Origin: Siderastrea siderea | Lineage: Eukaryota; Cnidaria; Anthozoa; Scleractinia; Rhizangiidae | DNA length: 64,000 bases | Assembly (NCBI GenBank): GCA_964030785.1 | Contig: OZ034970.1 | Location: 14,913,411-14,977,410 of the forward strand | Direction: 5' to 3' | Shown: positions 40,031 through 52,260 of the stretch, in pieces | Numbering within the stretch: the first letter of the stretch is position 1 | Layout of the letters: each line of letters starts with the position of its first letter | The notes under the pieces: generated by a model | Told to the model about the DNA's origin: nothing | The model's input: only the letters and a program-made list of their open reading frames with translations | The model's database searches: none | Translations under genes and position numbers: made by a program

Positions 40031-40590
40031 GGTAAGGTGAACACAAGTGGGCCTTTCAACTTGCAACTTCAAGTGGACATCGACGAATCAGGATTAGAAG
40101 CAATGACACAGATGTAATTGTGCTTGCTATTTCAGTTGCTAGCACTCTTCAAGCAGATGAGGTCTGGGTCACCTATGGATCTGGAAAGAATGTACAGAAT
40201 ATCCCTGCGCATGCCGTAGCAATGTCCTTGGGCCCTGATAAAGCCTCGACCTTGCCAATGTTCCACACCCTAACTAGATGCGATACTGTGTCGCTTTTTA
40301 GTGGTTGCGGAAAAAAGACAGAGTGGGATGTGTGGAAAGTCTTTCCTAAACTGACACCAATGCTTAGAGCCCTTAAGGCATCACCGACAGAGAAAACCGA
40401 GGAGTGGATGGCTGTGCTTGAGAGATTTGTTGTCCTTCTGTATGACCGTACGAGCAGCCTTATGAAAGGGTACAAACCCTCCTTCGTCAGCCAGTGCTTC
40501 CAAGCCCATCAGACTGGGGTTGGCAGCGACAAAACAACTTATGGTCACCGTACTGGAAGCCTTCCCACAAGCAAAGGACACTTGTTATGA

Positions 40591-41224
40591 ACTTATCTGA
40601 TGTAGGTGTAAAGCTTCATGTAGAGGACGGTGCAAGTGCGTAAAGGCCAATTTGGCGTGCACTGGCTTGTGCAACTGTGGCGGTAACTGCCAACAGCCGT
40701 AAATATGTACATTGCTGCAACTAGCACTTAGTGCACATAGACCAATAAATTAGCAGAACACATTTACCGTTTGTTGAATTTTCGTAAGATAGGTGAAGAT
40801 TTCTCAGTTTCACTTAAAAAAACACTCGAAAAGGGTCTAACTCAATGGTTTGCCACGAGGATCCCAACTCAGCTAACACAACATTTATTTAGGGTATGTG
40901 GTACAGTTTGCTAAAATAACGGAAACAGAAGAAAATATCAAATTAAGGAAAGATGTAACATTTATATTCTAAGATAAATGAAGTTTTTTGTTGTGACTCA
41001 GAAAACATTGGAAACATGTATATGTAATGCTTCACCACAAGGTACGCAAGTGCTATGATAAATATCAGGAAGATAGTCACCTGACAGCATTAAATAAATA
41101 TGAAAATAAAGAAATGACTCAGTGGTTCACGCTAGCAAGCTTTTGTCACACTTATTCTCAGCCTCGTTTCCATGTTGGCTAATTTATGACATGCGTAGTT
41201 CTCGTCTCCAGATGTTAATTTGGA
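40591..41224. other. Interval with no recognised feature
   Basis: AT-rich, no gene or repeat boundary supported. Confidence 0.4.
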
Positions 41225-42182
41225 ATGGCCCATTCTCGTTCCCAGAGCCTACGATCTGTTCTGTCAGCGGTGGGATCGTAGGGCTCTGGTATCAGCCATT
41301 ACCGGATGTCGTGAAATTCACGACATCCGGTAGCGCATGTCTAATTCGTTAAGGTGCTATTGCGCCTGCTCCGTTCTCGTCCGTGGAGCTCTGGGCATGA
41401 CAATTCTGACAACAACTGAGAAATTTGAATTCCTATCGATCGAGTCGTGGTGCTTTATGGATCGACTAAAAGCTGTTCGGGACCCTCTTAATCTGCTGTA
41501 ATTAGCGGAAAACCTGCTTTAAAAGGAACAAACTTAAGAAGCTGCCTTTCGTGCCGTAGTTGTTCAGAAGAACGATTGTCCCTGCATTTTGGTCACGGGT
41601 TTTGGATTTGTATCTTGGCTGATTAAAGGTATAATGTTATTGCATTTGCGTTATATCGAATTGTACAGCTATTTTATTACATTCGTTTGGTTTCTGTTGT
41701 ATGAGAATGTCAACTGTGCACTTATCGTTTCGCCATCCCTAAACGCTATACTGTATTACGTTTTACCCCATCGAAAATTTCCAGAAGCATTTGGCGCCCA
41801 AGTTTTTAAACATCGACATCAAGAGGTCATTACAAAAGTTGATGAGACAAGCTTTAGTTTTGTAGAAAATGCTATAGCGAGGAAAGAATCGCTGGCATTT
41901 AGCGACAATCTCAACACTTTGAATTTAAAATTTGGTCGCTTAATCCTCCCTAAGCCGCATTCTTTGCGTGGAAATTGACCAAGTCTATATATTAATTAAT
42001 GCCCTGATTAATTCAATCGGAAATAAAACGTTATGCGTGGAAGCCAAAAATTTTTTACGTTATTGCGCATACAGTTTGAATCGGCCAATCAAAAAAAATT
42101 AATTTTTGGCCGTTACCAGAGCTACAAGAGACGTAATTTAAAAAAATCCGCGTAGCTCTGGGGACGAGAATGGGAATGGCCC
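41225..42182. mobile_element. ~950-bp non-autonomous DNA element with ~22-bp inverted ends
   Basis: Left end GGCCCATTCTCGTTCCCAGAGC (41227-41248) matches the reverse complement of 42154-42181 apart from a 5-base insertion. Near the left end is a perfect 16-bp hairpin (TACCGGATGTCGTGAA at 41300, spacer one base). A 129-codon frame at 41589-41978 has no recognisable domain. Confidence 0.6.
41300..41332. repeat. Perfect 16-bp hairpin, one-base loop
   Basis: TACCGGATGTCGTGAA, A, and its exact reverse complement. Lies just inside the left end of the element at 41225. Confidence 0.95.
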
Positions 42183-42417
42183 GTCAATGGCCCTATATCA
42201 GAAAATGTTAGTCCTAGGGGTATATACTCCATGGGAGAATGCCATGGGTCATTAGGGAAGTGGCAAAGTTTCATACTTTTATCATCAAGTTGAACAATTT
42301 TGGTCGATAACTGCTAGACTACAGGTACACCTACACACGAAATATTTTAATGAACTATTTTAAACTTTTGACAGCAGTCAATGCCGGAGTGAGAATTTCG
42401 ATAAGAGCTGAACTTAC

Positions 42418-42666
42418 CAGTCGCCAACACGTACACTATTCTCCAAACGTCTCGTTAATTCGTCCTCCAAACTTGCTCTCGGTTTAATGATATTTTTCGA
42501 GCCATTCTTTATCGGCTAGTGGCTCGTCCGCATACGGTTCTAGCGAATTACTCTCTTCCTCCATCTCACAATCGATCCCCTCAACTTCGAAGTGTTCATA
42601 CTCGTCCTGGCTGGTAGATTCTCTGTGAATCTTCGCTATCCGAAGCAGAAGGAAGACATCTACCAA
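42418..42666 (-). pseudogene. P2X7-like-domain gene, first-exon fragment
   Basis: The minus strand encodes an acidic region (YEHFEVEGIDCEMEEES) followed by EPYADEPLADKEWLEKYH, a motif I associate with the N-terminus of P2X purinoceptor 7-like-domain proteins in cnidarians. The frame ends at 42484; a shift leads into LEDELTRRLENSVRVGDW, which stops at a good splice donor (CTG|GTAAG) at 42418. Later exons with the Cys-rich domain were not found, so this is a fragment or broken gene. Confidence 0.4.
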
Positions 42667-42689
42667 TGTTCACATCTTGAGCCAGGAGA

Positions 42690-43890
42690 CGTCAAAGCAG
42701 CAGTGCGGGTGGACCGCATAAATGTAGGATTTTGAAGATAATTAAAAAATCATTAAAAAATTGCATTTTGTGCAAATCAAACAATTTTTTTGCAGAGAGT
42801 CTTAAGGGAACATTTAGAATCAGGTGAGAAAATGCAAAAAGATAGGTCATGGGCACTTAAAATTTTGGTTCAGTCAGCAATTTTCCATCGTACGATAAAT
42901 TGTGCATCCAGTCCACAAAAATTTGACTGTATTTCTGTTATAACTTCCAGCTGCATTCAAGCCTTTCCAAGCATACAAAAATATATTTTTGTCTGCTGTG
43001 TTAAAAGTAAGATGAGACTCGTTTTTGTGCTTAGCTGATGCAACATGCTCACTTTTTCATGAAATATGAACAATGCATTTCCTTTCTCTTGAAGGTTTTG
43101 ACCGAAATACTTGTATCTAGCCACAAAGTCAGGTCTGAAACTGGCATAACTTGTCGCCTCCAGTCGGAATACAACCTGAATGGAGGAAGACATTCTGTCA
43201 TCAGAATTCATGACAAAAACAACTTTACTCAACTTTACTCATCATTTTACTTACGGAAAAATTACTGTCAGAAAGTGTCGAAGAATTCACTTCAACCAAT
43301 TTCAAGTCTCAGAATGTTATTGTGACTTTTCATATTCCATCTGGTGAAATTTGTTTCAAGCTGACAAGCTGCCTATTGTTTCATCACTTCAGTAATTTTC
43401 TGTAGTTGTCACTGTGGAGAAATTTGCAGGAAAACAGAGAGTGAAAAACAAACTATCCGGAGACTTGTGTTTGCATTCAATAGCTTTGATAATCTGTGAA
43501 AAATTGTTTGGTTAGCAAGCAATGGATTTTTTTTCAAATGCAATATGATCCACAGTCAGATCTCAAGTCACTGAAGAAAAATCCTGACCGAGGTTTTGAT
43601 GAGGAGATTGAATGGCCTTGCAAATTTCTATCCAGGAGAACTAACCATAATAACTGATGATAAGTTTTTCAACGGCAGGACTTGAGAATGTTGGCCCAAC
43701 TATTTTGTTGTTTGTTTGTTTGTTTTATTTATTTATTTTTTTTTCAAGTTGTAATCCATTTCCATCCTGGTATTCCATGACCAAAGATACTTGATTCAAA
43801 GTTTCACTGCACTGGTATAGTGTCTGAACAAAACTGGACCACACCAGTGTCTTTTGACTTTTCAAGGTGTTAATAAAGAAAGGTGAAAAA
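42690..43890. other. Interval with no recognised feature
   Basis: AT-rich sequence; a few open frames of under 95 codons without domain or splice context. Confidence 0.4.
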
Positions 43891-43975
43891 TAGAGCAGTT
43901 TTCAACTGAGTGTCATAAAACCAAAACCAAAGTAATCACGAAATTACTTTCCACACTCAATTGAAAACTGCTCTA
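43891..43975. mobile_element. 85-bp MITE with TA target site
   Basis: GAGCAGTTTTCAACTGAGTG at the left is matched by the reverse complement of CACTCAATTGAAAACTGCTC at the right; TA flanks both ends, as expected for Tc1/mariner-type movement. Only ~40 bp lie between the arms. Confidence 0.85.
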
Positions 43976-45360
43976 ATAGCAACTGAAAGGAAATTTGAAG
44001 TAAGGTTCTGAAAGTAATAAAATTTGGGCCATCACACCCTCATTGGGGTGTGGTTCAAGTACGAAATATCCATACCCACCCCATGGATGGTCACTGGAAA
44101 TGCCGAGGGGGGGGGGGTATCAATAATCAAAATTTAAAAAGGAAAGTATGAAGCTAAACTGGAATTTCTGGAGGGGTGGGGGGGGGGTCAAAGTTTAAAC
44201 TATCCTTGGGGAAGGTATGGATATTTTCTGGAACCACACATTCAAACTGGAAAATTCAAATCAATAAGGTTCACTGTTTCACAGCGTATTATTTGAACAG
44301 GTGGAGGCATAATCTTTACAACGTACTTGAACTTTACAACTTGACCAATGTCACTGAACTTGGTCTCCTTGAACTATAAATCTCTTTGTTTAACATCTTA
44401 GCCGGGAACTAAGATACGATTTACAACTCTTAAACTTTCTCAATTGAACTGAACTCATTGGTAAATGATCACTAAAGACAATTAATTACAATCTGCTGAA
44501 ACTATCCTGCTTATATAGGCTTTGAGCTGTGATCTAGAACTTTCTTTCAAGCTATTTTTAGTACATTTCATATTTGCTGTTTTAGACATTGCCAAGTCAT
44601 GCAATCCAAATTAGCAATTCAGGAACATCTAGAGAACATTCTGGAAATGTCCGACACTGCACAAGAACATTCTAGGAAACTCCAGTTCGTTTACTATTCA
44701 AAACATTCACAAAGTGACAAATGTGCCTAAATTTTTATTTAATTCATGTCACTCATGAGAGTGGGAATGAGAGAGTTTGTGATATTGTTAAGCCACTCGT
44801 TAAAGGGGTTTACGTCATGAGGATTTAGCTATTTTGGGTCAATTCTGTGCTAAGATCATTCGTTAGTGCCTTAACTCATACACAAAATACTCCTGTAAAA
44901 CTATGAGGAATATATCAAATGAATTTTATCAGGGAGAGCTAACCATAATAATATTTTTGGTGATTTTTGAAGACATAGCATGAAAACTGAGTACTAGAAC
45001 CCATCTGCTATTTTAAGATTGGACCATTGAACTGAAAGGATGTTCTCAGAAAAGCTCAACAGAGCTTGCTAAGATCTCCTGCCATTATGATATTAAGCAG
45101 ATATGCATGTATTTACGTAGATGAAGCAAATAAAGGCGAAGTTTGATGAACTTCAAAAACTTAGCCCAATTTTTTCAAGTTTCAATCCACTTCCATCCTT
45201 GCCATCGGTAGCAACAGACAGTTTCAGTGCCGTAAGATAATGACAGACCTAGACCATTATTTTTGGAATTCAAGTGACGCAGACACTTTTTAGCATTTTA
45301 AAAAGATACTAAAGTAGTGTGACATCACCCTTTTAAGTCTTCACATTTTGTTTGTTTCAC
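43976..45360. other. Interval with G-rich runs, no gene
   Basis: Two G9-G10 runs (44105-44115 and 44175-44190) lie in related TGG/GGGG sequences about 80 bp apart. No coding or repeat border is otherwise supported. Confidence 0.4.
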
Positions 45361-46720
45361 TGCAGCATTGACCATGGTCCCGACTGATCCAAATCAGATG
45401 TTAGCCTGCTTTCAAACGACTCAAAACCAATCCAAATACGTGTTGGAAGTGAAATCACCCAGCCAAATTGTTTTTAGGCGGTGCGACGTCTCAAACATCG
45501 CTGCCGTCTCATAAAATGGGTAGCACATTCCTGAATTGGCGGTAGTCAGTAGACTTAGTCTCCGCGCGGGCTCTAAATAATCAGGCTCGTCATAATGACG
45601 TGGATTTTAGGAGATTGAAAGCTAATGTTTCAAATACTGCACGATTTGTTGGTGACACGGATTTTTATAAACAGAAGTGTGAAGCGTAATTTTGTTGTTT
45701 TGAGTTTCGCGGTGTATTGAAGTTGAGTAAAGGTAAGCGTTGAAATGTTTATTTCGCTGTTTTTGAGGACATTTCGTTTTTAAGGGGCAGTGTTTACAAA
45801 GGCTAGCGAGAACTTGGGAGTTGTGTGTGTCCAGTGCCCATCCGCGCTCACGTGCGTTCTCTCAGTGCACGAGATGGAAAGCAATCTATGAAACCTATAC
45901 CTGCCACTGTAAACCCGGCCATTACAGAATCAAAGCTGGAACTAACTTCTATAGTTTAATAAATAGCGTCCCAAAAAATTATAACACTAAAAAGAGGAAA
46001 ACAGTAAACAAAAGAATTCGGTGGTATTGAAATCTCAATCAAATAACAAACAAGGCCTGAGTATCACCAATCTTTGCAATTTCTGCTTTTCGGTTCTGCC
46101 CAATAAAGTTTCATTCATTTTAGTCTGTATTAGAGCAAGGGTTAACACGCAAAAATATAAACGTCACGAGTCGGTTAGCTACCTCTGACAGCATTGACGT
46201 GAATATGTCTTCCAGATGTCTCTAGAAACACAGCTTTCTGGCGATAAAAAATTGGTCTGAACCCCCACGTAAAAATCAAGAATACTAGACAAAATGAAAT
46301 TTGAGCTCAAAAGAGGAGAAGTAAAGCTTTTTGAGCAAAAAGCATTTCCGCCTGTTGTAGCTTAAGGATATCACGGTTTAAGAACGATTTGAAAGAGTCG
46401 TACAGAGGTCGTTGGTTACAAAGAAACAAAGTTCTCAAGTTGCATACATACATTTAGTTCCTTACATACGGAAAGTGTAAATTGTCCATGACAGGTCACC
46501 GGAAACCATGAACTACTAAAGTTAAACCTTTTTCCCTTAAGAAAAGGGGAGGGGGGAGGGGGGTGAGAGACTATGCGCCGCCTGTAAATTCTTCAGAATT
46601 TCTTGTTACAGTAAGTAAACAGCCATTTATTCCCCTTTAATTTATTTGTTTTACAGACCTTAAGGGTTTCAAAGGCAAAACGGGAACATTTTGGGCACAA
46701 TATTGGCCTTTAGAGCATAT
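45361..46720. repeat. Family R fragment split by a 1.1-kb insertion
   Basis: 45361-45477 matches ~875-990 of the left block; the match resumes at ~46611 (AGTAAGTAAACAGCCATTTATTCC) at the following position of the unit and runs to ~46720. The ~1.13 kb between is foreign: no long frame, ends starting GCGGTGCGACGTC and finishing TTTCTTGTTAC. Confidence 0.7.
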
Positions 46721-47460
46721 TGGCTGCTAACCCCTGACCCTTGGCCTAGTGTTTTTTTTATTTATCATTATTTATTTGTTATTATTTTTAATGACCCCTT
46801 ACAAGGATTTTCATATGAAAAAGGTGGGTTTTCAAGGAAGGAGAAGAAGGAGAAAGCACAGGCAAAGACCCGAGACAACATATGAATCAGGTAAAAAAGG
46901 GTTGCACCGTCGTTGCGGGGGTTGTAATAACCAATGCCGACAAACTCACTTTATTTCCTGCTTTCAACAGCTTGACCGCTCAATCTGCCTTCCTTACAAT
47001 CATTCAACAAATACCTTCCTTACAATCGTTCAACAATCTTGACTCAATATAGATCAGTTGCAGTTCAGTCGTAGGCCTAAAAGGCCATTACTATGAGTGA
47101 TTTTACCATGAACATCGCAAAGGGGCGTGAACACTCAACACATTAGAAGAAAACACAAGAGCAAAAAAGAAAGTCACATGACAAAAATGGCACGAAAAAG
47201 GGGCACAAGGAACCCAGCTGCAAAACTCTGCCCCATGCGCAACTAAGTGAAGCATTCCAATAAACTACCAGGCATGGGTGCCCTGTGACCGAGATACACG
47301 TTATACTAAAAAACCATGTCAATGTCTCTACTTCAAAAATGGAATGTTGTCAATTGTTAGAAATGTCTCGATAGAGTGTAAATGTTCAAAATCGTTGAAA
47401 TCATTGGCTGGTGTGCTGTACTGAAAGTTGAACTTCAAATTGTTCTTTATTAAAATAATG
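46721..47460. other. Interval with no recognised feature
   Basis: No gene; includes a short repeat of TCTTACAATC.TTCAACAA near 46990-47035. Confidence 0.4.
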
Positions 47461-47710
47461 ATAATGCTTCAATTGCTTTTTTCAGAAACTGGAAAGAAGC
47501 AGGAGCTGTGGGAGTAGAAACTCAACCATCTTCAAACTAGTAAACCTCGGGACATCAACCTATCAGTCGATCAGTCAAAAATCCAATTACCATCTAGTGC
47601 CCAATATCTGGCCATAAACAACGTTTCTGATGCCTTGGTTTTAATAACGGAGAAAATAAAACCATGCACAAGATTCCTGATAATCAGAAAATAAAGGGCT
47701 TCATAAAGTT
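47461..47710. repeat. Family R fragment
   Basis: Matches ~1400-1640 of the left block, including GGACATCAACCTATCAGT and AACAACGTTTCTGATGCCTT. Confidence 0.75.
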
Positions 47711-48548
47711 GGATTAAAGATGACGTGGACAATATTTAGCTTTGGCAAGTGTCAAAAGTGAAAGGAAACCTTAGTTTGGTGTTCATCAAAGAACTGCGTT
47801 GACTCTCGGCTTGTGCCTGTAAGACACGAACCACAACCAGTACTTGATGTAGTTATAAAACTGCATGCATAAATCTTGCAAGAAAATATCAATGTAGGAT
47901 TGTACAACTACTTTATGCTTTAATTTAGGGTGGATTAGATTTTCTCAGCCAAAGCATTGTAAGATATGTACTTGTTGGCAGTTTTCCTTTTACCTAACAG
48001 AGGCCCCAAGGAAACTTCGTAGATAGCTTACAGTTTGGATTTTGTCTATCTTTGGTGGTTTTTGAGGTCAATACTAGTTTTTATGAACAGGCCCCCAATT
48101 CAATTCACGCGAGATCAGGAAAGTTCACAATTCAAATTTCCCTCATTTCTCAGAAAAAAGAACTTATTGGTGCTGTTATGAAAAACTTCAGAAACATCTC
48201 ACATGCAAAATTTGTGTCTGCAAGCAAAAGAAAACCTTTTGGGGAACCATTTCCTCAACAAATTCCCCATTACTCAGGTGCCTTAAACCAAGGCAAAAGG
48301 CCTTTCAAACTCTGAGACAAAAACAGGTCACAAGTAGGCTACTAATAACTATGTATACACTTGTGCAGGAACAGTGTAATACTTACATACTAAAAGGTGT
48401 GTCATTATTATTCTGAAATGTCAGTTGTGTCCTCCCCATAACCCACAGAGAGTGTGGGAGGAGGAGATGGCTGACATTGCTGACATTTATTTTTAAACAA
48501 ATAAAACAACAAGTCTCAAACCTTTTAGTAAGACGTATGAAAATACCA
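47711..48548. other. Interval with no supported gene
   Basis: An 87-codon frame at 48052-48315 lacks any domain and shows no splice context. Confidence 0.4.
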
Positions 48549-48785
48549 GGAGGCAGCGTGGGTGGGTGGTTAGGGTGCCAGACTTGAAATCCGGAGCATT
48601 AGCTGGAGTTGTTCTCAGTAGACCCAAGTTCAACTCCTTGGCCACCTTGTAAATAGCCAGCTGGTCTGCCTCCCACCAGTTGGGTTCTTGAAAGCTATTA
48701 CATTCATTTCGATCAAGCCCCTCACGGGGAGTGGTCAATTAAGTTACTATTATTATTATTATGATTATGGTTATGATTATTATCA
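48549..48785 (+). mobile_element. tRNA-derived SINE
   Basis: The 5' end folds like a tRNA: A-box-like GTGGTTAGGGTGCC, an anticodon loop CTTGAAA (anticodon TGA, Ser-like), a variable region and a B-box-like AGTTCAACTCC. A ~110-bp body follows, ending in an (ATT)n tail at ~48746-48785. Length and tail suit a Pol III SINE mobilised by a LINE. Confidence 0.75.
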
Positions 48786-49764
48786 AGATAGCTCTAAGAG
48801 ATACTGGGAAAGAAAAAAAATGTGCTACAAGAAATAACAAGCAAACAAACTCTACTATATTTTCAATTTGCTTGGTAACCACAGGCTTACTTCCTGCTGT
48901 TTGTGTGATGGACTGTGTTTTTAAATGGGTATGTCGGCTATCAAATAAGCTTTTTCTAAAGGCGATGTTGAGGTTTGATAAACTGACTTAATTGAAAATT
49001 GAAATAAAACAGTAAAAATGTCAAGACTATAACATACTTTGTTGTGATGTTTGTTTTGTTGATTTGAATCTCAGCTCACAAAACAAACACAGTTCCAAAT
49101 ACAAAACAGTGTTAACAAATTTTTGGCTGTTTTTACTTCATTTTCATCAGTTTGAATAGCCCTAACCCTCACCTTTAAAAAGATTTATTAGACAACTGGC
49201 ACAGTCACTTAAAAAAACCAAGTCCACTACACACAGGCTGTGGTAGAATATTTTCATATTTCATTGAGCAACTCAAGTTGGAGTTGCTCAAGAGAGAGAT
49301 GAGTAGAAGAGAACTAAAAAAAATGCAGGTTATAGAAAAACTATTTGTTTTTTTAAGATTAAGCCATGGAACCTGAGCAATGAAGTTTTGAAACACAAGC
49401 AAAGAAAGTCTGCCTGACTGGACTATTCTGAAAACAGACTTTGAAAAACTAAACAAATTTGCAAAATTAAGTGTACTAAAAAGATCATGAAATTAAGATG
49501 CTACAAAATATTAATGTCCTGTAATAAGATATCTTGTGGAATAATATGCTGAACTAAATTGTACAATTATCTACACCTCCATTATTACAGTTTAATTGAT
49601 TCTGACAATATTTTCAGCAAATGCTACAACTTCTTTTGAGGCTTACATCTTGAATACACTTCGTTTTTACCATATTATATAAATTGTTTCTATACACGTT
49701 TTGAGATTATAATTTTATTCCTCCACTGTTTTCATCCTGTTTTCATCCTCCCTCCATTTGGCAG
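48786..49764. other. Interval with no recognised feature
   Basis: AT-rich; no supported gene. If the exon at 49765 belongs to a multi-exon gene, this is its last intron. Confidence 0.4.
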
Positions 49765-49932
49765 CTAGTTCTGGTCCAGTATAAAGGCAATCTTGATAGC
49801 ATTCACGGCAAGTCCCGATTGATGGTCAAAAACACAATTGACAAAGTTAAAAATCTTCCCTGCGGCACACTAGGAGTGAGATTCTTCAATGTAACCAAGG
49901 TAGAGAAGGACATTGTGTACGTACGCTGGTAA
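49765..49932 (+). CDS. Isolated 3'-terminal exon of an unidentified host gene
   Basis: An acceptor (CATTTGGCAG) precedes 55 codons ending in TAA. The peptide is well composed: LVLVQYKGNLDSIHGKSRLM early, then LPCGTLGVRFFNVTKVEKD and a Trp end. It has no repeat partner in the window and a codon pattern unlike the surrounding AT-rich DNA, so I take it as a real last exon. I do not recognise the protein. Upstream exons should lie on the + strand before 49 kb but I could not identify them. Confidence 0.4.
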   Translation, partial: LVLVQYKGNLDSIHGKSRLMVKNTIDKVKNLPCGTLGVRFFNVTKVEKDIVYVRW

Positions 49933-50142
49933 ATAAGCATATGTGGAGTACACAGACATTCCTAGAATTGTCACTAATGTTGCATCTGGGAACGAATGTT
50001 AAGGAAGTACAGAACATTTGGCTGACAATATTATCAGGAAAATAAACCATATTCTATTATATTACATAATCTCAAGTACACCCTTGTACCAGAACTGTAA
50101 CAACATTAAAACTTATATGCTGCATGATCTCAGTTACAACAA

Positions 50143-50590
50143 ACACCCACCGAAAAGCAACCAACAACGGCCTATTATAAAGAAAAATATTACGAAAAGG
50201 ATACTAAAAATTGTTCTCTCCCAAGGCTCAAGCATATAAATGCCCGTAGTTACTTGATATTGGTAGTTTTTCAGCGCAAGCCATTCTCGAATGTTCTGAA
50301 ACATGGCGTCTCTTCGATTCTTCCCTGACCGGTTGGTACTACAAGTGCACAGATCACAGTGTGTCTCTTTGCGCGAATCCGCTGACTAAAATGCACTGGC
50401 TTTGAACACACTGTTTTTTGTGGTCAGCAGTTAATCGCCAAAACCAAAACCCGGCGAAATTAATTAAATCAGCCGAAAATCGTACAACACAAAATGGCTG
50501 AATATTGCCAAGAAGACAACGAATTGTAATTCACCTTTGTCCATCGCCTTTGTCCTGCCCTCTTTGTAAGAACAAGAATATCAAAAAGAT
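50143..50590 (+). pseudogene. Degenerate duplicate of ATG14-like promoter and first exon
   Basis: 50143-50313 matches 52056-52244 and 50354-50590 matches 52755-53100, same order and orientation. The exon-1 part begins ATGGCTGAATATTG at 50494 like the functional copy but is frameshifted within ~15 codons and diverges after the CCTGCCCTCTTTGTAAGAAC zinc-motif coding segment. A partial tandem duplication of the 5' end of the gene. Confidence 0.8.
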
Positions 50591-50656
50591 TCTAATCAAT
50601 GTAAGGGCGTAGCCAGAGGGGGTCCTAAGGTGTCAATGCCCCCACCCTTTGGGGAT

Positions 50657-50657
50657 G

Positions 50658-50705
<48 letters not shown>
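50657..50705. repeat. (ATC)n microsatellite
   Basis: About sixteen ATC trinucleotides without interruption. Confidence 0.98.
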
Positions 50706-50831
50706 GCCTTGTCGTGAGAACCCAGAAATCAGCTATCCGAGGCCTTCAAACCCTGACCCTGTTTAAGACAAAATCCGTTCATTTCGCTGCCCTGTTTAAG
50801 ACAAGAGACCTCTCTTCGTGACCCAGATTAA

Positions 50832-51352
50832 GGGGCCGATTACATGAGCCCGGCTGGCTCGGTTAGCAGGGCTGGCTCGGTCTACCGAGGTGACTCTCAG
50901 CCCGGTATTACATGAGGCGGGCCAGCCCGCCTGCGGCTAAATTTAGAAGCTGTCGTGTGAAAAGATGGCTACATCAAAGAGCATGAATCGAGTGTTTTTA
51001 CTTTCGTTAATCCATCATTTTGGTGTATTATTTTCAGTTTTACGTAGCTTGATGGTCTGATAAGCCTTTATGTGTTATATAGAAAGAGAAATATCGATCT
51101 TCTGGTGAGCCATTTTGCTGTGAAGCGAAATTTAATGACGAGAAAGTGTTGGCCCGGCTAACCGGGCTGGCCCGGCAATTGCGATTACATGGTTAATTTT
51201 CAGCCCGGCTAGCCGAGATCCCGGCATCGCGATGCCGGGATCCCGGCTAGCCGGGCTGAGATTTTTTCAATGTGTTTCACAGACGTGCCGAGATCCCGGC
51301 AAACCGAGCCAGCCCGGCTAACCGGGCCAGCCCGCCTCATGTAGTCGGCCCC
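50832..51352. mobile_element. 521-bp Harbinger-type MITE with TAA target site
   Basis: Ends GGGGCCGATTACATGAGCC and the reverse-complementary GGCGGGC..CATGTAGTCGGCCCC, flanked by TAA on both sides (50829-50831 and 51353-51355), as PIF/Harbinger elements produce. The interior is built of GC-rich subrepeats (CCCGGCTAGCCGGG and variants), making a long foldback around 51180-51260. Confidence 0.85.
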
Positions 51353-52055
51353 TAAAAATTCTTGGACTACTGAAAAAATAACTCTGACGATTTATAAATG
51401 ACATCATAGAATAAGATTTAAAAAAAAAATTGTTGGTACCGACACATGTAGACCGCGCACCGCCAACGTTCACACCCGGTCCAGAAATACACCCTGTTCA
51501 AGACGCTAAATAGTGAAATTGTATATCCTAGCTGAAAACCATACCCTGTTGGGTGGAACATACCCGTTTAGGCCAAATAAAGGAGTGCTGCCCCCCCCCC
51601 CCCTCCCTCCGAGGTACAAACACTATCATAACGTGCACGAGAAGGTCCCTAAAGACTGTTTACGTCTACGAGATGTTGTTTGTAAAACAACTAAAGCCCA
51701 ATCTAAACCTGCGATCTGACTCCATTCGTTCGAAAGTGTTTACGTACTTGTATTCTCTATTATGCTTATTTAGCGGGTGTCTTGAAAACTAAGACCCCTA
51801 AGACCCCAAAACTTGAAAACAAAGGCCCCTCCCCAATTTTTAACTTTTAAAATGAAATTTATTAATATATTAAATTAAATAATAAAACAAATAATAAATA
51901 TTTAGTTGTGACTCCGAAAAGATGGTTTTATCTTTAGTTCATGTTTGCTTGTCAGTTTACCGTTGATGGGGGTAAGGGGTCGCTATAGTTTGTCAGATGA
52001 TGACATCGACGTTTCAGCATTACTGCTTCTTCCGAGTCTTAATTAAAAAAAACTA

Positions 52056-52260
52056 GCTACCGAAAAGCATCCAACAATGGCCCGGGTAACGGTCTATTAT
52101 AAAGAAACTTTTACCCAAAAGGATACTAAAAATTGTTTTCTCCCAAGGCTGGAGCACATAGGCGCCAGTAGTCACTTCATATTGGTAGTTTTTCAACGCA
52201 AGCCATTCTCGAATCTTTTGAAACATGGTGTCTTTTCGATCGAATCTCTTCCTCTGGTCT
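52056..52260. repeat. Upstream duplicated block of the ATG14-like locus
   Basis: Counterpart of 50143-50313; the unit includes AAGGATACTAAAAATTGTT and CGCAAGCCATTCTCGAAT. Confidence 0.8.

Larger units (their letters stand above)
38539..40590 (+). pseudogene. Broken copy of a multi-copy ORF with DTDVIVLAI / TRCDTVSLFSG signature
   Basis: Three blocks in order. 38539-39250: FEEYF-type helical region, with a frameshift at ~39110, then LVWDVYQGDSLKRSLREKRG. 39838-39894: a short block (WRVDDNKDEFFKLLANK) in step with the preceding one but separated by ~590 bp of foreign sequence. 40060-40590: NDTDVIVLAISVA and LTRCDTVSLFSGCGKKTEW. I recall this as a repeated uncharacterised protein of cnidarians and fishes. 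Asp placement resembles PIN/FEN-type nucleases, which is inference. Probably transposon-derived. Confidence 0.5.

Noticed and set aside
41589..41978. 129-codon hydrophobic frame inside the 950-bp element
   Set aside because: No domain and no second copy; the enclosing element appears non-autonomous, so I list it only in passing.
50640..50820. Reading frame with a run of Ile
   Set aside because: Produced by the ATC microsatellite.
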